A DNA stretch of 10,061 bases, taken from the NCBI GenBank assembly GCA_900556625.1, contig USPQ01000102.1:1-10061 (forward strand). The letters are read 5' to 3'. This document shows positions 1 through 7,300 of this stretch, piece after piece. The notes below the pieces were generated by a model, which was not told the DNA's origin, made no database searches, and worked only from the letters and a program-made list of their open reading frames with translations. Numbering within the stretch: the first letter of the stretch is position 1; each line of letters starts with the position of its first letter. Both the position numbers and the translations under genes were made by a program. This DNA comes from an uncultured Bacteroides sp. (GTDB lineage Bacteria; Bacteroidota; Bacteroidia; Bacteroidales; Bacteroidaceae).

Positions 1-29
1 ATATAAGGTCTTTTTTTATTTATCGCTAC

Positions 30-55
30 ACTAAGTTCTACTGGAACTTCGTGAT
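30..55 (+). repeat. Left arm of a 26-bp inverted repeat (candidate recombination site)
   Basis: Positions 33-55 are the exact reverse complement of 368-390 (23/23). Extended outward to 30 and 393, the arms match at 25 of 26 positions, the exception being 32/391. The arm contains its own dyad, AAGTTC-TACTG-GAACTT (33-49). This fits AGTYYYN4GDACT, which I recall as a consensus for one class of invertible regions in Bacteroides fragilis; that recall is from memory and unchecked. A palindromic core at each arm is typical of sites bound by a dimer of a site-specific recombinase. Confidence 0.85.
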
Positions 56-114
56 TCGTTTTGTAAAGTGAACTAATGTGTTAGTTTGTATGCAATAATA
101 ATTGTAATACGTTG

Positions 115-144
115 CAAATATATAGATAATTTTTGTAATTGCAA
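115..144 (-). promoter_or_regulatory. Bacteroides-type promoter inside the candidate invertible segment
   Basis: On the minus strand there is a -33 TTG (144-142), a 19-bp spacer and a -7 TATATTTG (122-115), which fits TTG-N19-21-TAnnTTTG. Transcription would start near 109 and run leftward through the left inverted repeat. The same -7 octamer is used by the promoters at 1963-1970 and 9551-9558 in this window. Its target gene lies beyond position 1. Confidence 0.6.
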
Positions 145-165
145 TAGGTTTGAGTAATGTTTTTA

Positions 166-203
166 TTATCTGGTCAGATAAATATAAAAAAAGAACTTAT
201 CTG
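166..203. promoter_or_regulatory. Dyad TTATCTG-GT-CAGATAA with a third half-site, possible operator
   Basis: TTATCTG (166-172), a GT spacer and CAGATAA (175-181) form a 16-bp dyad with perfect 7-bp arms. TTATCTG recurs at 197-203. Relative to a start near 109 on the minus strand, the dyad would lie at about -57 to -72 and the extra half-site at about -88 to -94, suitable positions for an activator. No known regulator is recognised; binding is inferred only from symmetry and placement. Confidence 0.3.
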
Positions 204-243
204 TTTTAATATTTTTACTCAATGAAATAAATTGTCAATAGTT

Positions 244-257
244 TTATTTGCAAATAA
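244..257. repeat. Perfect 14-bp palindrome TTATTTGCAAATAA
   Basis: This is an uninterrupted perfect palindrome inside the candidate invertible segment, about 135-150 bp upstream of the inferred leftward start. It could be a protein-binding site or chance in AT-rich DNA. There is no other indication of function. Confidence 0.25.
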
Positions 258-367
258 GCGTTTATATCGTGATTTTTGTATCTATATATTATGCGCTTTT
301 TGTAATTAACTTTGGTAGAGTCCTTATTTTCTTCATTTCATACCCCTCTGATATATATTCTTTTTTT

Positions 368-393
368 ATCACGAAGTTCCAGTAGAACTTGGT
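368..393 (-). repeat. Right arm of the 26-bp inverted repeat
   Basis: This is the mirror copy of the arm at 30-55, perfect over 368-390. It contains the same internal dyad, AAGTTC-CAGTA-GAACTT, at 374-390. The similarity stops immediately inside both arms (56 against 367), so the two copies are discrete sites and not the ends of one long hairpin. The arms enclose 312 bp, a usual size for Bacteroides invertible promoters. Confidence 0.85.
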
Positions 394-728
394 AAAAGTT
401 ATTTCAAACAAATTCCGAATAATTTTCTAATTGCATATTTTCTTTCAGTAAAAAAATCTATTAAATTTTATAATTATATATCTTTGAATAGTTTTTAAGG
501 AACATATAGACTATCATCGGGAAGCTACATTTGAGACTTCATTCATATTCTAAATAGATTATTTCATTGCCTACTATTACTTCGCATAACCATAGTTATA
601 CGAAAAGAAGACTATAGTTACACGAAATAAAAAACTAATAAAATAGTAAACAGTGAAAAAGAAACGCCTATAACGACAGGAATCATTTATTATACCAATA
701 CAGACTTTTCTTATTCATTGTAGTATTT
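394..728. other. Gene-free AT-rich stretch between the inverted repeat and the acyltransferase gene
   Basis: No open frame with a credible start or family resemblance is present on either strand, and I found no RNA gene. The only organised element is the repeat cluster at 581-627. A TATCTTTG at 479-486 (plus strand) resembles a -7 element but lacks a -33 element at the right distance. No clear terminator for the acyltransferase gene, which ends at 729 on the minus strand, is visible. Confidence 0.6.
581..627. repeat. Three copies of GTTAYRCGAA: one inverted pair plus a direct repeat at 22 bp
   Basis: GTTATGCGAA on the minus strand (590-581) faces GTTATACGAA on the plus strand (595-604). A third copy, GTTACACGAA, lies at 617-626 on the plus strand. 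The two plus-strand copies extend to 17 bp (589-605 and 611-627) with 15 matches and a 22-bp period, about two helical turns. This looks like a multi-site regulator-binding region, but no start codon lies close by, so the controlled gene is unknown. Confidence 0.4.
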
Positions 729-1856
729 TTAAATTTTCAAAAAGATACGATGTTTATACATCATTTGAAGTATAAAAAAGACAATGAGATAATTAGCAAA
801 ACTTAACCATACAGAATAATAGTTACCAAGAAACTGCTCTAAGCCATAGCTGATAGAAGCTGCTATACAACGGAAATTAACGACCTCACCTAAAATATAG
901 GCAGTGATAGAGTTCATCCCATAAATTTTCAACCAATCCAACCCATAGGTATGCCCTTTATAGTCTATCCAATAATAAAATAATCCCATAAGCAGAAAGC
1001 AGAGTCCTCCGGAAAACAAAGTCATACTACAAGTCCATAGCCGCTTAATAATAGGCATTTGCAAACTCCATAGCAAAGATACCCCTATTAATACTATGCC
1101 TAACAATAATAAAAGCCTCACCACTCCCTTTCTATTTTCTTTTCCTTCTTTCATTATCTTTCCGGCAAAAGTACCTAGCATAACTGTTACTCCAAAAGTT
1201 AAGCTACTCCATATCCAAGTATAAGTATAATAAGGAGAAAAATGCCAGTTTCCATCTTCTCCCCAATACACACCATCCCGAAACTGGCCTAGCACTAGTC
1301 GGTCTACCTTTTCTGCAAAATTCCCTCCGGGAGTAAAATCGCCGAAGAAAGTCATCGGTATCCAGTAGAGCAGTAACAATAATAATGTAATGAGCACCTG
1401 ATAACGGAAAGAACAGTGTAACAAAATTATTGCTGCAATAAGATAGCCTGTTGCTATCGCCTGCAACGTATTCGAATATAAATAAAGAGAATCAGGATTC
1501 AATCCCAAAAGGTTTCCCTGCACAATCATGCCGAAAATAAAAAGCAATACAAAGCGCTTTATTATTTTACGATAAATATGCCATTTATTAGGGGCATTTT
1601 TAAACTTGGAAAAGGAAAAAGGCATGGAGGCTCCTGTCATAAACAGGAAAAGTGGCATCACAAGGTCCCAGAACCGGAAACCAATCCAAGACTCATGATC
1701 GAACTGATATAAAATGTCATTAAGCCACGGAAAATTCAAACGTTGCCCCAAAGCCACAAATACCGGTTGAAAGAAAACTAAAAGAAAGAGGTCGAAACCC
1801 CGTAGGATATCGAGTGAAGCCAAACGCCCGGAGACGGGAGACAAAGGTGTATTCAT
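729..1856 (-). CDS. Membrane acyltransferase of the HGSNAT/DUF5009 type
   Basis: This is a polytopic inner-membrane protein of 375 aa (from the ATG at 1856) with about ten hydrophobic segments. It begins with the family opening RLASLDILRGFDLFLLVFF (about residues 11-29). A soluble-side loop then carries DHESWIGFRFWDLVMPLFLF (about 53-72). I align this loop with the KHASWNG...ADLVFPWF region of human heparan-alpha-glucosaminide N-acetyltransferase, whose active-site histidine would correspond to His54 here. Proteins of this type take an acetyl group from cytoplasmic acetyl-CoA and pass it to a sugar amine across the membrane; the acceptor of this one is unknown. In-frame alternatives are ATG at 1862 and TTG at 1874. 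I prefer 1856 because the TTG start is weak and residue similarity begins later. No Shine-Dalgarno is seen, as is usual in Bacteroides. The gene follows the lipoprotein gene after a hairpin and has its own candidate promoter, so it may be only partly co-expressed with the SusC/D operon. Confidence 0.85.
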   Translation of the reverse strand: MNTPLSPVSGRLASLDILRGFDLFLLVFFQPVFVALGQRLNFPWLNDILYQFDHESWIGFRFWDLVMPLFLFMTGASMPFSFSKFKNAPNKWHIYRKIIKRFVLLFIFGMIVQGNLLGLNPDSLYLYSNTLQAIATGYLIAAIILLHCSFRYQVLITLLLLLLYWIPMTFFGDFTPGGNFAEKVDRLVLGQFRDGVYWGEDGNWHFSPYYTYTWIWSSLTFGVTVMLGTFAGKIMKEGKENRKGVVRLLLLLGIVLIGVSLLWSLQMPIIKRLWTCSMTLFSGGLCFLLMGLFYYWIDYKGHTYGLDWLKIYGMNSITAYILGEVVNFRCIAASISYGLEQFLGNYYSVWLSFANYLIVFFILQMMYKHRIFLKI

Positions 1857-1877
1857 AAACATTATAATTTTCAAATT

Positions 1878-1926
1878 AAAAAGGAGTCGTTGACATAACG
1901 TGCTTACTCACCACCTCAACGACTCC
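1878..1926 (-). terminator. Hairpin with U-run between the lipoprotein and acyltransferase genes
   Basis: GGAGTCGTTGA (1883-1893) and TCAACGACTCC (1916-1926) form a perfect 11-bp stem around a 22-nt loop. On the minus strand the stem is followed at once by TTTTT (1882-1878). This is the form of an intrinsic terminator for leftward transcription, though the loop is long. It may end the SusC/D operon, act as an attenuator for the acyltransferase gene starting at 1856, or be the 3' end of a short RNA started at the promoter at 1963-1994. The plus strand has no T-run after the stem. Confidence 0.65.
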
Positions 1927-1962
1927 CAAGACCTCAATTGTTTGATTTCAGTTTATTTGCTA

Positions 1963-1994
1963 CAAATATAAGAAAATAATACCTATTTATTCAA
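1963..1994 (-). promoter_or_regulatory. Bacteroides-type promoter ahead of the hairpin and acyltransferase gene
   Basis: On the minus strand there is TTG (1994-1992), a 21-bp spacer and TATATTTG (1970-1963). The -33 element overlaps the last codons of the lipoprotein gene. A start near 1957 would give an RNA of about 80 nt ending at the U-run at 1878, or on read-through the acyltransferase message with a leader of about 100 nt. Confidence 0.5.
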
Positions 1995-2453
1995 CACAAC
2001 TTTGACAGTCCATGTTTTCTTTGTTCCATTTGCAGCCATGACACTATATCTACGTTCTGAGGTCCAATCGCCCGGAGCCCCTAACTTCGGGGAGCCATCC
2101 AGTGGTGTCACGCGTGCAGCAGTAGACACATTGAAGTATACAACCAACTTATTCAACGACACTTTTGCACGTTCAGCATCAGTAAAACTGCCACTGGCAG
2201 CAGGAACCGTGAAAGTCGCAGTAACAACCGCTTCGTCTTCGTTGATACTATTGGACTTCTCCAATTCCTTCTCCGCCACCTTAAACTCACCTGTCAAAGC
2301 ATCCTTCTCTGTTGTATAGTAGCGGTGATATGCACCGACTGAGGTAATTTCCGCTTCTTCATAAGCCTCAAGATCATCTTTACATGAGGAAACAAATGGC
2401 AGGCACAACAGTACAAGCAACCATTTTATGTCTGATAATTTAATTCTATTCAT
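1983..2453 (-). CDS. Small surface lipoprotein in the SusE/F position
   Basis: This is a 156-aa lipoprotein. Residues 1-23 form a signal peptide with lipobox FVSSC and Cys24 as the lipidated residue. The next residues, KDD, are acidic-rich, as in the Bacteroidetes lipoprotein export signal, so display on the cell surface is likely. The remainder looks beta-rich. It ends in YSVMAANGTKKTWTVKV (about 137-153), a pattern common in Ig-like C-terminal strands of Bacteroides PUL lipoproteins such as the DUF5018-like families. Assignment to a named family is uncertain. It follows susD by 44 bp in the same direction and occupies the place of SusE/SusF-type glycan-binding proteins, although it is far smaller than those. 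A role as an auxiliary glycan-binding subunit of the SusC/D complex is inferred from position only. The ATG at 2453 directly precedes a normal signal peptide. Confidence 0.8.
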   Translation of the reverse strand: MNRIKLSDIKWLLVLLCLPFVSSCKDDLEAYEEAEITSVGAYHRYYTTEKDALTGEFKVAEKELEKSNSINEDEAVVTATFTVPAASGSFTDAERAKVSLNKLVVYFNVSTAARVTPLDGSPKLGAPGDWTSERRYSVMAANGTKKTWTVKVVLNK

Positions 2454-2497
2454 TGTTCTTGTTTCATTGATTAATAATTCGAATATTGGTTATCATT

Positions 2498-4351
2498 TTA
2501 CCACAGAGGATTTTGGTCCTTCTCTGTTATAGCAGAGTTTGCATTAATCAAACTTTGCGGAATAGGATACAAATAGCGTTTCTTAGAAAAAGTACGGTCG
2601 GCATTTCCATATCCTTGTGTACCGATAAACATACGATGACGGTCACTGCTAATTTCAATAAATGTAGCCGGAGTACGCAATTCTTTGATGACTTCACTTC
2701 CGGAGGGTTGTCCGTCGTTTGCTTCTTCACCATATTTGCCCCAACGCAACAAAGACCAATAATAGTCGCCTTCCATTGGCAATTCTACATGACGCTCAAT
2801 CTTATAATCTTTCCATGCCTCAACCAACGTGGATGCTTCGGATTCCGGCAAACCACCATGTACAGTGCGAGTCTGATTGAAAGTAGCTACTGCTTCTGAC
2901 AGTTTTGAAGGGTCACTCTTTGCCAGACAAAGAAGGGCTTCAGCCTTATTCAACAGCGCACGTCCGTACCGGAAAATTACATAATGATAATCCGTAGGCA
3001 CATCAACAAATATACGCCAGTCATTAATGTAGACACCTTTGCGCCACAAGTAATTGGTAGACCCCATTTCAGCGGTTCCCGGAGCCTCACCCAAACTACA
3101 ACGTTGCAAGTTACCGGTCTTATGCATTGTGACTAATTCCCCATAATATTCACAGGAGTCCTGTACGATTGTCGCATAAAAACGTTTGTCGCGATGCGTA
3201 TACATAAAATCATTAATACGGGTATCACGCCCTTTATCTTTCGTTTCATAAGCCAGAGAGTGTTCATCCAATTCATCAGCATTCACAGCCAAATCTCTTA
3301 CAGCATCATTAGAAATGACATTGGTATTATTCACAAACTGGGAAGTCGTATTCCACTTTTTAGCTTCATTTGTCAGTTGGTCAATAACCAGATAATCATC
3401 TACCAAATTCTGGGAAGGCGAATGTTCCAGCCAGCACTCAAAGACCCAGTCTTTTTTAAACAAAGGACCACGTCCCAACTTTTTTAGATTATCATTTCCC
3501 TGATTAGGAATGACAGTCTGCATATAAGTATCACCGCCATTTGTATTTTCTTTACTGAAATATCTGGCTAAAATAATCTCCGTTGAAGAATAAGAGTTCT
3601 CCTGATTGAACATGCCACCATAATTGGCGTCCAAAGAATAACCTTGGATAGCATCTACCGCTACTACCGCTTGTTCCCATAATGTCTTCTTTCGTGTAGC
3701 ATCCGTAGTGTAAGCAGCAGCCGTCAGACAGACTTCCGACTTCAAAGCCCGAGCCGCATTAGCATTGGCACGCCCGGCAGGATATTCCTCCGGAAGTCCT
3801 GCTATGGCATCATCCAAATCACTCAATATCAAATCATACGTCCGGTCAATAGATTCAGTGAGGGGCAAATTAAATTCATCGTCTACTTGCAATACCCTGT
3901 CTACCCAAATCACACGTCCACAATGTTTCGCCTGATAATAGTAGATCATAGCCCGAAGCATTTTTCCCTCGGCAACCAGTTCTTTTTTATCCAAATCGGA
4001 TAAAGCAGTAGAGGCGGAAGCCTGTTCAATAATCAAGTTACACCGACGGATAATACTAAATTTATTAAAACCGAAATCATGTTCCCGATTTATCAGGTCA
4101 CGTGCCTCTCCCGGACAACTTTGGCGTAGAATTGTATTTAGTGTTATCTGATCGTCTCCCCAAAAATCGTGGTATAATCCCAAAATATCAGGATATGTGC
4201 GTAGTACGAATGCATCGGCAGTAGACCGACTCCCCCAAACCAATTCTTCCGAATAAGTTTCCGTAGGTTTCGTATCTAAAAAATGTTCACAACTTTGCAG
4301 TGTTAACATCCCTCCTAAAAGTGCAGGAACTATATATTTCATTATTTTCAT
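2498..4351 (-). CDS. SusD/RagB-family glycan-binding outer-membrane lipoprotein
   Basis: This is the lid and glycan-binding partner of the SusC transporter encoded just upstream; together they capture and import oligosaccharides at the cell surface. The protein has 617 aa, typical to slightly long for the family. The signal peptide ends in LTLQSC with Cys21 as the lipid anchor. The family N-terminus follows directly (FLDTKPTETYSEELVWGS, about 24-41). The middle holds the helical TPR-like part. The C-terminal half has the usual ELPMEGDYYWSLLRWGKYG and RYLYPIPQSLINANS segments, and the protein ends in DQNPLW, a standard SusD ending. It begins 20 bp after the susC stop, so the two are certainly co-transcribed. 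An in-frame ATG three codons in (4342) is an equally possible start. The ligand cannot be predicted from sequence alone. Confidence 0.95.
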   Translation of the reverse strand: MKIMKYIVPALLGGMLTLQSCEHFLDTKPTETYSEELVWGSRSTADAFVLRTYPDILGLYHDFWGDDQITLNTILRQSCPGEARDLINREHDFGFNKFSIIRRCNLIIEQASASTALSDLDKKELVAEGKMLRAMIYYYQAKHCGRVIWVDRVLQVDDEFNLPLTESIDRTYDLILSDLDDAIAGLPEEYPAGRANANAARALKSEVCLTAAAYTTDATRKKTLWEQAVVAVDAIQGYSLDANYGGMFNQENSYSSTEIILARYFSKENTNGGDTYMQTVIPNQGNDNLKKLGRGPLFKKDWVFECWLEHSPSQNLVDDYLVIDQLTNEAKKWNTTSQFVNNTNVISNDAVRDLAVNADELDEHSLAYETKDKGRDTRINDFMYTHRDKRFYATIVQDSCEYYGELVTMHKTGNLQRCSLGEAPGTAEMGSTNYLWRKGVYINDWRIFVDVPTDYHYVIFRYGRALLNKAEALLCLAKSDPSKLSEAVATFNQTRTVHGGLPESEASTLVEAWKDYKIERHVELPMEGDYYWSLLRWGKYGEEANDGQPSGSEVIKELRTPATFIEISSDRHRMFIGTQGYGNADRTFSKKRYLYPIPQSLINANSAITEKDQNPLW

Positions 4352-4371
4352 ATTCTGTGTTTTTAAAGTTA

Positions 4372-7300
4372 TTAGAATCCAATGTTAAAACTAATCGAAT
4401 ATACCCTGCTGACAGGATAAGTATATAAATTAGTATTTCCAATCTCCGGATCAATATCGTATTTATTCGATTCGCTGAAAGTCAACAAGTTATATCCACT
4501 CAGAGAGACATCACATTTCGTGATCCATGGAACTCTCTTCAATACTTTATGTTTCAGATCATAACCGATATTCAAACTCTTCAGACGGATATAGCCAGTA
4601 TTAACCAACCAGAAATCAGATGAACCATAATTGTTGCTTCCATTATATTTAGAAGTACTCCGTAGACGAGGGAACTTGGCATTCCGATTATCCGGTGTCC
4701 AAACGTCTCTTTGGAAATCATAAATCACTGACAAATAGCCATAATCGGAACCTTGACCTTGCAGCTTGTCTCCAAAATAGAAATCTTTGGACGTAGCTCC
4801 TTGCCACAACATATTCATGAACCAGCCCTTATAATTAAGATCTATACTTATACCATACTGTCCGCGAGGAGAAGAATTTTTACCGATACGATGTTGGTCA
4901 TTTCCGTCAATTATACCATCTCCATTGAAATCATAATATTTAATATCACCAGCACCCAAGTTTACCGAGTTTTGCCGTTTGGGCGAGTTCATCACATCTT
5001 CCTGACTTTGATAATATCCCAAAGATTCATATCCGATTCCCCAATATCCTTTGGCATGAGTAGTACGTTTATAAGGATTCTTCAAGTCTGTTTCTGCTTC
5101 GTACGGATTATTCATCCAGAATGAATCAAAATAGGTAAAATTAGCACCTATCGCATATTCAAAATCACCTCTCTTTTCTTTCCACTGTACAATGAATTCA
5201 CCTCCTTGACGAATACTTTCACCGTTAGACTTTACTTGTGGCAATGAGGTTCCTAACGGATCAGTATATGCCACATTAGAAGGAGAAGTCAGATATCCTT
5301 TTGTAGACATACGGAAATATTCGACAGAACCGGACAAGCGATTATCTAAAGAAGCAAAGTCTAATCCGACATTTGTACTGCGAGTTGTATACCAAGAAAT
5401 ATCTTTGCTAACCAAGTTACCTTCAGAAAAACCCGGATAAAATTTACCTCCTAACAAATATCCGCGTTCATCCAAATTATAAGACTGTAAGTATGAATAA
5501 GCAGAAATATCATCCAGACCAATCTCTCCATAAGAAGCCCTAATCTTAAACAGATCAAGAATATGGCGATCTTTCAAATTTTTCCAGAACGATTCTTCAG
5601 AGATTACCCATGCCACCGAACCTGCATAAAAGACTCCCCAACGTTTTCCTTTCGGGAAATTGTCACTGCCGTCATAACGCATACTACCTTCTACCACATA
5701 TTTACTTGCATAATCATACTTTAAATGAGCCACTAGACCGGCACGTGCACGTGTCCCCTCAGCAGAGGAGTTTGTAGCCGTAGCAACAGGCCCCGGATTG
5801 ATCTGATCTACATCCAACAAGTATTCTTTGCGTCCCAGAGTTGCATTATCATACATATATTTATTTGCCTCAATACCGGCCGTAGCACTAACAGTATGCA
5901 CAACATTAAAAGTACGGTCGTAATTTGCAAAAGCTTGTACGGTGTACTCTGACATATTCCAATAATTCTTTTCTAAAGACGGCTTGCTTGGAGTATTCGG
6001 ATTTCCGTCCCAATCATACATAACCGGAGATTTCTTCCAATCCTTCTGACGGTCGGCTGTCAGACGATAATTTCCTAACGCTTTCAATCTTAGTCCTGCT
6101 ACCCAAGGTACCGTCCATTCCAATCCCATATTGGCCTTAACCGTAGCAATCTCTCCCTTGCTATATCCCGCTTCCGGAGAAATCTCCGCCAACGGGTTAT
6201 CCGGGATATTATTCAATTGCCCATATTGGTTATACGCATTTTCCCAAGGCAATTTATTCTGGATATGACTCCAGACACTACCATAATCACCTCCCGTAGT
6301 ACTCAACGGCTCCCGGCTTTTTGTCAGATATCCTTCAATTCCTGAAGTTACTTTAACGCCTACTTCCTTAAAATCTGCAATCAGGTTGGTACGGTAATTA
6401 TAGCGTTGGAGATTATTGGTATTATTCTTATAGATAGACTGCTGGTCATAATATGAGAATGATGTATATGCTTTTACTTTTTCACTACCACCGGTCACAG
6501 TCAGTGTATGACGTTGTTCAGGAGCAAACGTATTCATAGCCAACTTCTGCCAGTCCACGTTAGGGTAATGATGAGGATCAGAACCGTTCGCAAAAAGTTC
6601 CATTTCTTCCGCATTAAAACGTTCTTTCATACCGTCATTCGCCAACCCCTGGTTCAGATAATAAGCGGCATCATACGAATTCAATTTATCAGGCATAATT
6701 GTAGGTTGACTCAAATTGTAGTTGAAACTATAATTGATACTCATTTTACCAGCTTTACCCTGCTTAGTTACCACCATGATAATGCCATTTGCAGCACGTG
6801 CACCATATACGGCAGTAGAAGCCGCATCTTTCAGCACAGACATCTGTTCCACATCTTCAGGATTTAAATTCCGGAAATCACGTTCTTCACAGATAACATC
6901 ATCGATAACAAACAATGGAGTAGCACCACCACGAATGGATATAGAAGAATAGTTATTAATACCACCTCCGGATGTATTCACGATCAATCCCGGAGCACGG
7001 CCGGCAAGGCTCTGTGTTATATTAGCCGTAGGTACTTTAGCTATATCTTCAGCATTCACACTGGCAATAGCGGCAGTAGTCTTGCGCTTGGAAGTCGTGC
7101 CATACCCCACAACAATCACTTCGTCCAACGCCTTAGTATCTTCTTCCATATAGATACTAATATGTTTCTCCTTACCGACAACAACCGTTTTCGTCCGATA
7201 TCCGATAAACGATATTTCAATGACAGATTTTGCCGGAAGCTCCAATTTAAACTTTCCTTCCAGATCAGTAATGGTACCAATAGTTGTATTCTGTACTTTT

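Larger units (their letters stand above)
30..393. mobile_element. Candidate invertible DNA segment (phase-variable promoter)
   Basis: A 312-bp AT-rich, non-coding segment is enclosed by matching inverted repeats and carries a good outward-facing promoter near its left end (115-144, minus strand). In the orientation shown, the promoter reads leftward through the left arm and out of the window, which I take as the ON state for a leftward gene that is not visible. If flipped, it would face a non-coding stretch and then the 3' end of the acyltransferase gene. No recombinase is encoded in the window, so a tyrosine or serine recombinase would have to act from elsewhere. An alternative is a small non-autonomous transposon with terminal repeats, but I see no convincing target duplication. 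The repeats are certain; inversion itself is inference. Confidence 0.65.

Noticed and set aside
145..152. TAGGTTTG on the plus strand as a rightward promoter inside the invertible segment
   Set aside because: It fits the -7 consensus, but no TTG lies 19-21 bp upstream (around 122-126).
307..314. TAACTTTG on the plus strand as a second rightward promoter
   Set aside because: It fits the -7 element, but the nearest upstream TTTG (275-278) is 28 bp away, outside the usual spacing.
30..393. Reading the inverted repeats as the ends of a miniature transposon
   Set aside because: No convincing target duplication flanks 30 or 393, and the internal consensus promoter and palindromic arm cores fit an invertible promoter better. 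It is kept as an alternative, not excluded.
2002..2899. Plus-strand open frames opposite the small lipoprotein and the susD 3' part
   Set aside because: They are antisense to well-supported genes, have no signal peptide or family resemblance, and their composition is what the complementary strand of a coding gene gives.
3194..3487. Plus-strand open frame of about 97 codons inside susD
   Set aside because: It is antisense to a conserved SusD region, has no promoter or recognisable domain, and is an incidental open frame.
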